Assembly (NCBI GenBank): GCA_030430075.1
Contig: JAUIGN010000032.1
Location: 1 to 64,000, forward strand
Reading direction: 5' to 3'
DNA length: 64,000 nt
Origin: a bacterium
GTDB taxonomy: Bacteria; Planctomycetota; Planctomycetia; Pirellulales; Pirellulaceae
Shown here: positions 28,152-36,397 of the stretch, in pieces
Layout of the letters: each line of letters begins with the position of its first letter
Position numbering within the stretch: position 1 is the first letter of the stretch
Program-made: the position numbers and the translations under genes
The notes under the pieces: generated by a model
The model's input: the letters and a program-made list of their open reading frames with translations, nothing else
Databases searched by the model: none
What the model was told of the DNA's origin: nothing

Positions 28152-28823
28152 ATGATGAGATCACTCTACGTAGCTGCGGTTTGTACGGCATCCCTGGGTC
28201 TGATCGGGTGCGGAAGTCCCACGGCAGACTCACCCCCACCGCCCCGCGCCGCTGCGGGAGGCGCGGATGCGGGTACGGAACCACAATTGGGAACGTTCGC
28301 CCGCGAGCCGATCGAAGCGGCGTCTGTTCCGGCTGGGCTGACGCCCGCAACGCCGGCCGACCAGATTGTGGCCGCCTTTCTGAATGCCTTGCGGACCGGC
28401 GATAGCGGCGTCGCCGAAGCCTTATTGACCCGGCAGGCGCGGGAAGAAACACGCAAGCGCGACCTGACCGTGCAACAGCTCGGCGCCCCCGATGCGACCT
28501 TCGTGATCGGCACCACGGAGTATCTGAATCCGGAGAAGACGGGAGCCCACGTGAACACGCGGTGGACCGAGCGGGAGGGGGACCGAGCCATTCACTATGA
28601 CATTGTCTGGGCCGTGCGGCGGCAGGAAGCCGGGTGGCGAGTCGCCGGAATGGGCGCTCAACTGGGACCGGGTCAACCGATCGTCTATCTCAACTTCGAA
28701 GATCCGGACGACATGCTGGCCAAGTGGCGGGCGGCCGACGAAGCGGTCGCTGCGGCCGAGTCGGCGAACGCAGAGATTCGCCAGGCAGCCGTACCGCAGG
28801 CAACCGCACCGATCCGCCGGTAG
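28152..28823 (+). CDS. Putative lipoprotein
   Basis: 223 residues with a lipoprotein signal (MMRSLYVAAVCTASLGLIGC, lipobox LIGC) and a Pro/Ala-rich linker. The C-terminal domain begins ADQIVAAFLNALRTGDSGVA and resembles the NTF2-like/DUF4878 fold (small cone-shaped domain with AHVNTRWTER and VWAVRRQEAGWRVAGMG strands). No catalytic residues can be assigned. The last ~35 residues are Ala/Glu-rich helix. Function unknown. Confidence 0.75.
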   Translation: MMRSLYVAAVCTASLGLIGCGSPTADSPPPPRAAAGGADAGTEPQLGTFAREPIEAASVPAGLTPATPADQIVAAFLNALRTGDSGVAEALLTRQAREETRKRDLTVQQLGAPDATFVIGTTEYLNPEKTGAHVNTRWTEREGDRAIHYDIVWAVRRQEAGWRVAGMGAQLGPGQPIVYLNFEDPDDMLAKWRAADEAVAAAESANAEIRQAAVPQATAPIRR

Positions 28824-29196
28824 CCGGCGCGCAATCTCCAGGGCACGTTCACCCCGCGCAACGCCAGCTCCCAGACGTCATGCACCGCACGACCGCCTGT
28901 GGTCATGCCGGGCTTGGCGAAATACGGGACGGGGCTAACCGGGACGGAGCTAACCGGAACAGGGCCAACCGCTCATCACGAGCTTGCCGGGCACGCCGCA
29001 CCGCACAGCGACGCGAGCCCGCTCGCTCGCAACCCACCGGCGCGACCCCAGGGCGCACATTCCTGGCCGCACGCAGGTTGAGCCTCGCGCTTGCAATGGC
29101 ACAGCCCGTTCAGGAGAATACGGCGGCGGCGAACCTGCTTTACCCTCTCCGCCGCCATGCACCATTTTCCACTCCCGCCGAGCCCTTGGTACGATC
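28824..29196. other. Gap with decayed repeats
   Basis: About 370 bases without a gene. It holds GTCATGCACCGCACGACC, a possible remnant of family C, and a 3 x 15-bp tandem repeat at 28926-28970. The in-frame extension of the next gene through this region is not believable. Confidence 0.5.
28926..28970 (+). repeat. Tandem 15-bp repeat, three units
   Basis: GGGACGGGGCTAACC, GGGACGGAGCTAACC and GGAACAGGGCCAACC. The unit resembles the internal family B sequence GGAACCGGGGCTAACG, so it may be an expanded fragment of that element. Confidence 0.7.
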
Positions 29197-30129
29197 ATGA
29201 CCACCCAGACGAATCGTCGCACCTTCATCCAGCGTGCCGCCGCCTGCTGTGCCGGCGCAACCTTGCCGCTAGCCGTCACCGCCCCCGTCTGGTCGGACAA
29301 GCCTTCCGCGGCGAGCCCCGGCCCCAAGTTCAAGTTCAGCCTGGCCGCCTACAGTTATCGCCGCCTGCTCAAGAAGAAGAACGCCAAAGACGGGCGCGAT
29401 GCAGAGCTGCAGCTTGCCGACTTTGTCGATGACTGCGCCAAGATGCAGTTGGAGGGCACCGAGCTGACGTCGTATTACTTTCCGAACCCGGTGACGCCGG
29501 AGTACCTGCGGGGGTTGAAACGGCAATGCTTTCGGCTGGGGCTCGACATTTCCGGGACAGCGGTCGGCAACGACTTTGGACACCCGCCGGGCGAAGCCCG
29601 TGATCGGGAGATCGCCGCTCTCAAGCACTGGATCGATCATGCAGAGATCCTCGGCGCCCCGGTCATCCGGGTTTTCGCCGGCCACGTCAAACCGGGTGCC
29701 ACTCCGGAGGCCGCCCATCAGCTGATGGTGGCGGGCCTGGAAGAGTGTTGCGACTATGCCGGAAAGCATGGAGTGCATTTGGCGCTGGAGAACCACGGGG
29801 GACCAACGAGCACGGCGGAGGGGCTTTTGGCCCTGGTCAACGACGTTCAAAGTCCATGGTTTGGCGTCAACCTCGACACGGGAAACTTCCATACGGAGGA
29901 CATTTACGGCGACCTGGCCAAAGTGGCACCACACGCCCTGAATGTGCAAGTCAAGGTCGTCGTCAGTGGACCGGACCGCGTCAAGCGTCCCGCCGACTTT
30001 GGTCGCATCGCGAAGATCCTGCGAGACGTGAATTACCGCGGCTACGTCGTGTTGGAATACGAGGAAAACGAGGATCCGCGCGAAGTCTGCCCGTCATTCG
30101 TCCAGCAACTGCGGCAGGCATTCGCCTAG
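29197..30129 (+). CDS. Tat-exported sugar phosphate isomerase/epimerase-like protein
   Basis: 310 residues. Twin-arginine signal RRTFIQRAAACCAGATLPLA, then a TIM-barrel of the AP endonuclease 2/xylose isomerase-like family (COG1082). Typical elements are FSLAAYSYRRLL, LEGTELTSYYFP, APVIRVFAGHVKPG, GVHLALENHGGPTSTA (metal-binding Glu in ALENHG), WFGVNLDTGNF and YVVLEYEENEDP. The planctomycete genome lineage has many exported members, thought to handle sugars or inositol-like compounds. I start at 29197 (MTTQTNRRTF) because it places the Tat motif at residue 7; the frame is open further upstream but reads as repeat-like sequence. Confidence 0.88.
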   Translation: MTTQTNRRTFIQRAAACCAGATLPLAVTAPVWSDKPSAASPGPKFKFSLAAYSYRRLLKKKNAKDGRDAELQLADFVDDCAKMQLEGTELTSYYFPNPVTPEYLRGLKRQCFRLGLDISGTAVGNDFGHPPGEARDREIAALKHWIDHAEILGAPVIRVFAGHVKPGATPEAAHQLMVAGLEECCDYAGKHGVHLALENHGGPTSTAEGLLALVNDVQSPWFGVNLDTGNFHTEDIYGDLAKVAPHALNVQVKVVVSGPDRVKRPADFGRIAKILRDVNYRGYVVLEYEENEDPREVCPSFVQQLRQAFA

Positions 30130-30200
30130 TCAGGATGTGCCTCGGGACGATGCCGGGCAAACGCCTGCGGGACGAAACTCAGCCCCGTTGGTCTTTCGCC

Positions 30201-30322
30201 GCGGAACATTCATGGACGAATATCGATTCAGGGCGAGTCGCTGTTTCGCCATCGACGGCGTTGAACTCACTCACAGCGCCGCGCAGACCCGCCGAAACGC
30301 ATTGTCCTCCGGCTTGTGCCAA
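30201..30322 (+). repeat. Family B MITE-like element, left half
   Basis: ACATTCATGGACGAATATCG, GGCGAGTCGCTGTTTCGCCA and CAGCGCCGCGCAGACCCGCC match the left two thirds of family B. The right terminus is missing. The preceding gene's stop (TAG TCAGGATG at 30127) loosely resembles the element's left end, but the intervening 60 bases do not match. Confidence 0.7.
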
Positions 30323-30411
30323 TTTCGAATGAACCGGGCCGCCGTCGAGCGGCTGATGCAGGATCGCGGCGAGAACTTGATTCAACATGGGCGGTAAGAG
30401 GGGGTCCCCCG

Positions 30412-30759
30412 GTGAAGGTCGTGGTTTACTTGCTGGCGTGCGGATTGGCGGCGCTGGGACTGTTATTTGTCGTCGCGGCCGGTCAAGGGAACGCCTTTCC
30501 CCGGATCGCGATCGGGGTCATTTGCCTGGCGGCCTCCGCCGCGTTGGTGGCCCTGGTAAGGCTCCGGCCGCTGCAGCAAACCCACGTCCATCAAACGACG
30601 TTGACCCTGTCGGGCGACGTCTCTCTTGAAGAGCTGACCTGCAAACAATGCGGGGGGTCGCTTAGCGAGCGATCGGTTGCTCTCAAAGCCGGTGCCGTCT
30701 TCGTGACCTGCGAGTTCTGCGGCGCCCAATATCAACTGGAAGAGGCCCCAAAATGGTAG
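30412..30759 (+). CDS. Small Zn-ribbon membrane protein
   Basis: 115 residues from the GTG at 30412 (AGAGGGGG about 8 bases upstream). Two hydrophobic helices lie at about residues 2-20 (VVVYLLACGLAALGLLFVVA) and 30-48. A zinc ribbon follows, LTCKQCGGSLSERSVAL ... VTCEFCGAQYQLEE, with two CxxC pairs. The first gene of the radical SAM cluster, it overlaps the next by 7 bases. Its place suggests a membrane anchor, metal carrier or recruitment factor for the enzymes downstream; this is inferred from position only. Confidence 0.72.
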   Translation: MKVVVYLLACGLAALGLLFVVAAGQGNAFPRIAIGVICLAASAALVALVRLRPLQQTHVHQTTLTLSGDVSLEELTCKQCGGSLSERSVALKAGAVFVTCEFCGAQYQLEEAPKW

Positions 30760-32330
30760 CTTTGTGGAACGCCGTGCGACGGGACCTGGTGGCGTTCGGA
30801 CAACGAATTCGCCCTCTGCCGCGGATCGAGCCTGGACTCTACACCTACCGCTTTGACCGGCCGGATGGACGCGTCCGAGTCCACTTGCGCATCGAACCCG
30901 ATCTGCGCGGCGTCCTCTTCATCGACGTCACCGATGTGATCCATTTGAATCCCACCGCCGCGGAACTCGCCATGTGGGCCCTCGACGGCGTCACCCGCGA
31001 TGTGGCCGAAGCCCGCATGCTGGCCCGCCATGGGCGGCAACCACGCCGTCTTTGGGAACAGGATCTGGCAGCTGTCTTCGGGATGGTAGCACGGTTTGCC
31101 GATCAACAACCGGGCTGTCCGACGTGCTCTCTGTCAGACGTGGCCGGCAACGGGCACTCAGCCGCGGCGCCGCCCGCGCAACGCTCGGCCCTGTTCGAGA
31201 CGCCGGTCCGAGCCCCTTACAAGGTCGATCTGGCAATGACCTACGACTGTAACAATGACTGCCCCCATTGTTACAACGAGGCGGAACGCCTCCAGTTGGG
31301 GCTGATGCCCGCGGACCAGTGGAAGCAGATCATCGACCGCCTGGTCCACGTCGGCGTTCCCCATCTGATCTTCACGGGTGGTGAAGCGACCCTGCACCCC
31401 GACCTGCCGGAAATCATCCGCCACGCAGATCGTCAAGGTCCGATCTGCGGCTTGAACACCAATGCCCGGCGGCTCGCCCATCGGCCGTATGCCGAGGAGC
31501 TCGCCGCCGCCGGACTGAATCACGTCCAAGTCACGCTCGGATCACATCGCCCGGAAACGCACGACCGGATGATGAACGCCCGTTGCTTCGACCAGACCGT
31601 GCACGGCATCGAATCGGCCCTGGCCAGCGGACTGCATACGATCACGAATACCACGTTGATGCAAATGAACGCGGACGAGATCGAAGAAACGATCGACTTC
31701 TTATTCGCGCTCGGCATCCGCACATTTGCGGTCAACGGCATGATCTATTCGGGTGGCGGATTCGATACCGGACAAGCGATTCGAGAAGAGCATCTGGCAC
31801 CGATCCTGATACGGATTCGCGATCATGCCGATCAGCTGGGGATGAAGTTCATGTGGTACACGCCGACGATGTACTGCCGCCTCTCGCCGGTCGAACTCGA
31901 AATCGGTGCCAAGCGTTGCAACGCCGGCGAGTACTCGATGTGCGTCGAGCCGAACGGCGACGTCTTGCCGTGTCAGTCCTACTACGTCGCCGCCGGCAAC
32001 CTGCTGCGCGACCCCTGGGAACGTATTTGGGACAGTCCGCTGTTCGTCAGTTTTCGCGACCGTGAGCTGGACCCGGAAGGTTACGGCCTGCCGGAAATCT
32101 GCTGGGAGTGTCCGGACCTGCCTCTCTGCGGCGGTGGATGCCGGATTGAACGCGAAGCCCAGGACGGACCGCGGGTGGCAAGTGGCTGTTCGACAGGTGG
32201 CTGTTCGACAGGCGGCTGCTCATCAGGTAGCGGCGGAGGATGTTCGTCCCAGCAACCGGCCCCTCCCGCGCTGGTCGACCTGACGTTGCCTGCCACACCG
32301 CGCCGTGGGACCGGGGTGTTTGCCGACTGA
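30753..32330 (+). CDS. Radical SAM/SPASM enzyme with PqqD-like domain
   Basis: 525 residues. An N-terminal PqqD-like peptide-recognition domain (about 25-120, with VIHLNPTAAELAMWALDGV) leads into the radical SAM barrel: CNNDCPHC, i.e. Cys166, 170, 173 for the SAM-bound 4Fe-4S cluster, then FTGGEATLHPDL (208-219). The SPASM domain has Cys389, 397, 407 (in PNGDVLPC) and Cys450, 453, 459, 463 (CX2CX5CX3C), enough for two auxiliary clusters. The tail after 475 holds (S/T)GGC repeats with Cys479, 484, 489, 497. SPASM enzymes modify ribosomal peptides or proteins (family knowledge). It overlaps the upstream Zn-ribbon gene by 7 bases and is followed by a degenerate paralogue. Confidence 0.93.
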   Translation: MVALWNAVRRDLVAFGQRIRPLPRIEPGLYTYRFDRPDGRVRVHLRIEPDLRGVLFIDVTDVIHLNPTAAELAMWALDGVTRDVAEARMLARHGRQPRRLWEQDLAAVFGMVARFADQQPGCPTCSLSDVAGNGHSAAAPPAQRSALFETPVRAPYKVDLAMTYDCNNDCPHCYNEAERLQLGLMPADQWKQIIDRLVHVGVPHLIFTGGEATLHPDLPEIIRHADRQGPICGLNTNARRLAHRPYAEELAAAGLNHVQVTLGSHRPETHDRMMNARCFDQTVHGIESALASGLHTITNTTLMQMNADEIEETIDFLFALGIRTFAVNGMIYSGGGFDTGQAIREEHLAPILIRIRDHADQLGMKFMWYTPTMYCRLSPVELEIGAKRCNAGEYSMCVEPNGDVLPCQSYYVAAGNLLRDPWERIWDSPLFVSFRDRELDPEGYGLPEICWECPDLPLCGGGCRIEREAQDGPRVASGCSTGGCSTGGCSSGSGGGCSSQQPAPPALVDLTLPATPRRGTGVFAD

Positions 32331-32350
32331 CAGGGAGGATTTGTTTCAAG

Positions 32351-33679
32351 ATGTCCTGGAAGCAACAACTGAAATCCTGGCTGGTTCCGCAGCCTTCGCC
32401 GGCCAATGTCGGCGGCGGGCCACGCAGCGAGCCGGGGATGTACCACTTTCAACTGCCCCGCGACGGCCAGTACATGCGGTTTCATCTGCGTGTTGAACCC
32501 AATGGCGAAGCGCTGCTGATCGCTGGTGCATCCGAGGCGATTCGCCTTTCGCCGGCCGGGGCCGCGGTCGTCAAACGTCTCCTCGAAGGGATGCCCGCGG
32601 ACGCCGTAAAGGGTCTGCTTCCTGCAACCACCGCGACGCAGCTCGTGGCGGAAGCGACCGAGTTGATTTCCGAGCTGGGCAGCCCCAGTGCGAGGTTTCC
32701 GATCTTCAATTTGTGGGACCCGCTGGATGATGCCCGCGACGCCGACTTGATCGCCACCTTTCAGGCGGACGTCGAGGTCGCGACCTTGACGGAGTTGCGA
32801 ACCATCCTTGAGAAGCTCTGGGAGGCGGGCATCCCCCATGCCCGCTTCTTGCCGGCCGCCGAGCTGAACGACGATCGGCTCTGGCAAGCCATCGAATGGG
32901 CCGAAGACCTCGGCATGATCGCCGGCGTGCGGGCAACCGCCGGCTGGCTGGCCGCACAAGAACACGTTCAACGCCTGGCTGCCGTCGGCACCGACTACGT
33001 GCTCCTGACCTGGGCCCTCGCTGCCGACCTTCAGCAGCATTGGTTCGGGGCCGACGACCTCCAGCACCTGGAGCCGGTGATCCATCAGGTTCGTGAATTT
33101 GAAATGACGCCCGTTCTCGAGTTGCCGCTCGTCCCCACCGCCCTGGAAGCCCTTGAATCTGCCTTGACGGAGTTAACCGGCTGGCAGATTGAGCATGGGG
33201 AAGTCTACGCCGTGGTGACACCGACGGTTGACGGAGCCGGTGAACAGCACGCCCCGCAGGCTGCCATCGACGCACCATTCACCGGCCGCCAGCTACCGGC
33301 GGTTGCCACCCTGGTGGAAGAAGCAGCCGAGGAACATGACCTCCAGCTCACCTGGCTACCGCCGGTGGCCGTCGAGCCGACCGAACCGATCGCCGCCCGA
33401 GTCCGCCGCGGCCCCAGGGCGGGAGGCGATGTTACCGTCCGGATCTTGCCCAACGGGGACGTGCTGCCGCCGCGAGGCGGGTCGCAGCCGGCGGGCAACC
33501 TGCTGAGCAATTCCTGGAACGAAATCTGGGAATGTGACGTATTCAGCCGTTATCGAGCACGCGTGGAGGCCAACACGCGTTGCCAGGAGTGTCCCGGATT
33601 GGCGATCTGCGCGGCCGACTGCCCGGCCGACCCCGCCGGCTGGTCGCACGACCCACCGCCCCAGGAAACGCCGACATGA
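32351..33679 (+). CDS. Degenerate radical SAM paralogue with half-SPASM domain
   Basis: 442 residues. The N-terminal 100 residues align with the preceding enzyme's PqqD-like domain (EPGMYHFQLPRDGQYMRFHL against EPGLYTYRFDRPDGRVRVHL; AIRLSPAGAAVVKRLLEGM). The middle keeps a barrel-like pattern but lacks the CxxxCxxC entirely, so it cannot bind SAM through a cluster. The C-terminus keeps ILPNGDVLPP (Cys replaced by Pro) and NLLSNSWNEIWE, and Cys411, 414, 420, 424 in exactly the CX2CX5CX3C spacing of the active enzyme. It is probably a non-catalytic partner that binds substrate or one cluster. The Geobacter-type GeoRSP system has a comparable SPASM-only protein (from memory). Starts 20 bases after the enzyme's stop. 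Confidence 0.85.
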   Translation: MSWKQQLKSWLVPQPSPANVGGGPRSEPGMYHFQLPRDGQYMRFHLRVEPNGEALLIAGASEAIRLSPAGAAVVKRLLEGMPADAVKGLLPATTATQLVAEATELISELGSPSARFPIFNLWDPLDDARDADLIATFQADVEVATLTELRTILEKLWEAGIPHARFLPAAELNDDRLWQAIEWAEDLGMIAGVRATAGWLAAQEHVQRLAAVGTDYVLLTWALAADLQQHWFGADDLQHLEPVIHQVREFEMTPVLELPLVPTALEALESALTELTGWQIEHGEVYAVVTPTVDGAGEQHAPQAAIDAPFTGRQLPAVATLVEEAAEEHDLQLTWLPPVAVEPTEPIAARVRRGPRAGGDVTVRILPNGDVLPPRGGSQPAGNLLSNSWNEIWECDVFSRYRARVEANTRCQECPGLAICAADCPADPAGWSHDPPPQETPT

Positions 33680-35559
33680 ACGTGACTCGCAATCGCCGAC
33701 CAAGGCGACATCTCTCCAAGTGGTTTGTCGGCATCGTCGCGTGCTGGCTGTGCGGGCCGAGCCTTGCGGTTGCGCAGAACTATCGGTTTCAAGTTCGCGA
33801 GCTGGACCTCCAGGTGCACATCCAACCGGATGCCTCGGCGCGGCTCGACTACAAAATCATCTTTCGAAACCAGGGCGGGGCCCACCCGATCGACATTGTC
33901 GACATCGGTTTGCCGCACCGCGGGTATTCGATCTCCAACATGTCGGCGTCCCTGGACGGGGCACCCCTCACGACGATCCGCAAGTCCGAGTACATCGATG
34001 TGGGGGTCGAAGTTCATCTGGGCGGCCAAGCGATCCAAGCTGGCCGCGAGGGGACGTTTCGCTTTCAGGCGACGATGCCCGATATGGTTTACCAGGATAC
34101 GACCGACAAGACACGCGCGTCGCTCCAGATGGTTGCAACCTGGTTTGATCCCGACCTGCAGGTAAGGCGGACCCATTTGAAGATGGCGGTCCACTTTCCC
34201 CCCGCGGTCCAGCCGGAACAGGTCACCTACCACGACGAAGCCACCCGCTACCACCAAAAGGTCCTTTTTGGCAACGGCGACGAGGCACATGTCGTGACCG
34301 TCTGGGACTGGCCGAACCACGCGCTGAGCTCCGCCAACCCGAAGGTCGGCGTTTCGTTCCCCAAGGCTCCGATGGAGCGTGTCGTGACGCAATCCGCCTG
34401 GGACCTGTTGGTCAAGTGGTTCCGCGAACGGCCTCATGTGCAGCTCTTTTCCGGTGCCGCGATCTGCATTCTGTTCCTGGTGACCTTTTTCCGTTTCTCG
34501 CACGGCACCGGATGGATCCTGGCATTGCTGGTGATTGCCGGGCTGATCTTCATGATGTACCACAACCCGGCGTTGCACCTGCTCACATGGCCCGTGGTGG
34601 TCGGCCTCTGTGTCTGGAATGAGTACGCCCTGCGCCGTCGCCGGACGGGCTACCTGCCGGCCATGGCAACCGTCGAAGGGGGCGGAATCAAACGCGGACT
34701 GACCGCCCCGCAAGCGGCGGTTCTGCTGGAGTTGCCGTTGGGCCAGGTGCTGACACTTGTGATTTTTGGTCTCCTCAAGAAAGGGTTTGTCCGCGTTGTC
34801 TCCGAATCACCGCTGAAGGTCGACGTGGCGCAGGAGTACGCCACATCGCGCAAGACCCGCCAACGGCGGGCCAGTCGGACCGGGGTCGTGCTTCATAGTT
34901 ACGAACATCCGTTTCTGGACCTCCTGATGGGGAAAAAAGACACGCCCGTTGAGAAGCTCGATATGCACGGCGCGCTCAAGAGCCTCGTGCTGGGGACGGC
35001 GCGCCGGATGAAGGGATTTGACTTGTCGGACTCGCAGGAATACTACCGCCGGATCATCCAGCGGGCCTGGCGAGAGGCCGAGTCGATTGGTGAACTGGAG
35101 GTCCGCGACGAGGCCGTCGAACGCAACCTCGACTGGATGCTGCTCGATCCCCATTGGAACGATCGGTTTGATCATTGGGGAAGCCACGGCTACCACTACT
35201 ACCCGCATTGGAGTCGAGCCCACACCTCGGCAACGAGCGAGGCGCGCGGCGCGGCGGCTGCGCCTGCATCTGCAACCAGCTCGCGAACCAGCATCGGCGA
35301 AGTGGCCGGATCCTTTGCCGGCTGGGCCGAGACGACGTCCCATGGTTTGATTTCCGCGGTCGAGCCCGCCTCGCTTGGCCTGGAGACTCCCGCGGGAATT
35401 CTGGATTTGAGTGGTGTGGACCGGGTGACGGCAGACGTATTTGAAGCGTTGGCCGAGGCGTCGAAGAACCAGGGTGGGGGCGGGCGTGGCGGCGGCGGTT
35501 GTGCCTGTGCCTGCGCCGGTTGCGCGTGTGCCTGCGCCTGCGCGGGAGGCGGACGCTGA
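33676..35559 (+). CDS. DUF2207-like membrane protein with Cys-Ala tail
   Basis: 627 residues, coupled to the gene before it by an ATGA overlap. Signal peptide (about 13-34, ending SLAVAQ), an exported DUF2207-like beta domain (LDLQVHIQPDASARLDYKII, about residues 35-240), three or so membrane helices (about 253-330), then a cytoplasmic region. Winged-helix-like sequence (LTAPQAAVLLELPLGQVLTL, LLKKGFVRVV) follows at about 340-380, and a His-rich stretch (HWGSHGYHYYPHWSRAH) near 502-518. The last 28 residues are Gly runs flanking an alternating Cys-Ala stretch with seven Cys (CACACAGCACACACA). DUF2207 proteins usually end in Gly-rich tails; the Cys content here is striking. It is the best candidate substrate of the neighbouring radical SAM enzyme (inference). 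Confidence 0.82.
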   Translation: MNVTRNRRPRRHLSKWFVGIVACWLCGPSLAVAQNYRFQVRELDLQVHIQPDASARLDYKIIFRNQGGAHPIDIVDIGLPHRGYSISNMSASLDGAPLTTIRKSEYIDVGVEVHLGGQAIQAGREGTFRFQATMPDMVYQDTTDKTRASLQMVATWFDPDLQVRRTHLKMAVHFPPAVQPEQVTYHDEATRYHQKVLFGNGDEAHVVTVWDWPNHALSSANPKVGVSFPKAPMERVVTQSAWDLLVKWFRERPHVQLFSGAAICILFLVTFFRFSHGTGWILALLVIAGLIFMMYHNPALHLLTWPVVVGLCVWNEYALRRRRTGYLPAMATVEGGGIKRGLTAPQAAVLLELPLGQVLTLVIFGLLKKGFVRVVSESPLKVDVAQEYATSRKTRQRRASRTGVVLHSYEHPFLDLLMGKKDTPVEKLDMHGALKSLVLGTARRMKGFDLSDSQEYYRRIIQRAWREAESIGELEVRDEAVERNLDWMLLDPHWNDRFDHWGSHGYHYYPHWSRAHTSATSEARGAAAAPASATSSRTSIGEVAGSFAGWAETTSHGLISAVEPASLGLETPAGILDLSGVDRVTADVFEALAEASKNQGGGGRGGGGCACACAGCACACACAGGGR

Positions 35560-36332
35560 ACGATCGCAGCAACTCAGACCGCGAATCCTCAGACCGCGAA
35601 TCCTCAGACCGCGACTTGCCGAGCGTCGACTTGTGTCGGACTCAGGCAGCCTGGCTGCGTGGAGCCCGTTCCCGGTTGCTGCGCCGAGCGGCACTGCAGG
35701 GCCGCCGAACCATCGTGGAGATTGGCGCCGGTTGGGGCCTGGTTGCCAACGAGCTTTGCCAACGCACCGGCCGCAGTGTGCTGGCCGTCGATCGTAGATC
35801 GCCGCCCCGCGGCGTGGAGCTCGATGAACGCGTCCAATGGATCGTCGGCCAGGCTGAGCGGCTGCCATTCGCGGATCGCTCCGTGGACTTGATCTTCGCG
35901 CAGCTAACCTTCCTCTGGTTGGACGCATCGCGCGCGATGCGTGAAGCGGCCCGGGTACTCGCCCCCGGCGGGGTCCTCGTCGCCATCGAACCGGATTACG
36001 GCGGGTTGATGGAGTACCCCCCCGACGTCGCGACTCAGCATCTTTGGCTGAGTGCCCTCAGGCGGGCAGGCGCCGACCCCTGCATCGGTCGCAAACTGCC
36101 CGGCATGTGTGCGGCAGCCGGCTTGCGCGTCGAGACACGATTCCTCGACCGCTACGAGCCGGCTCAAAACAGTCGACTGGATCTACTGGCCGAATTGGAG
36201 TTGCTGGCAAACGAAGCCAAGGAGCTTGCCCGCGTGCGCCACAACCTCGAGACGCACTCGGATATCGCGGTCGCCCATCTTCCGCTGTGGATGGTGATCG
36301 GCGAACAACCGACCACTGCCAAAGGCGTATAA
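35556..36332 (+). CDS. Class I SAM methyltransferase, radical SAM cluster
   Basis: About 258 residues. The SAM-binding motif is TIVEIGAGWGLVANELCQRT, then VLAVDRRSPP, FADRSVDLIFAQLTFLWLDA and VLAPGGVLVAIEPDYGG. The start is uncertain. A GGGAGG at 35544-35549 sits 6 bases before a CTG at 35556 that overlaps the previous stop as CTGA, and an in-frame 15-bp repeat follows, encoding SDRES. TTG codons at 35616 and 35631 are alternatives giving a more normal N-terminus. It directly follows the DUF2207-like gene, so it is probably the last gene of the cluster. It may methylate the same target or be unrelated; there is no direct evidence. Confidence 0.78.
   Translation: MNDRSNSDRESSDRESSDRDLPSVDLCRTQAAWLRGARSRLLRRAALQGRRTIVEIGAGWGLVANELCQRTGRSVLAVDRRSPPRGVELDERVQWIVGQAERLPFADRSVDLIFAQLTFLWLDASRAMREAARVLAPGGVLVAIEPDYGGLMEYPPDVATQHLWLSALRRAGADPCIGRKLPGMCAAAGLRVETRFLDRYEPAQNSRLDLLAELELLANEAKELARVRHNLETHSDIAVAHLPLWMVIGEQPTTAKGV
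35575..35615 (+). repeat. Tandem 15-bp repeat in methyltransferase N-terminus
   Basis: CAGACCGCGAATCCT repeated 2.7 times. The unit is a multiple of three and encodes SDRES in the methyltransferase frame, which mildly favours a start upstream of it. Confidence 0.8.
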
Positions 36333-36397
36333 GTGCCATCGCTTCGCCTTTCGCCCCGACAACGTCGCACGATGGCTCGGACGAACGACCCGCAGGA

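Noticed and set aside
28870..28890. Family C copy
   Set aside because: GTCATGCACCGCACGACC shares only part of the palindrome and cannot form the stem.
28984..29196. N-terminal extension of the Tat-exported isomerase-like protein
   Set aside because: The extension is repeat-like sequence and would bury the twin-arginine signal in mid-protein.
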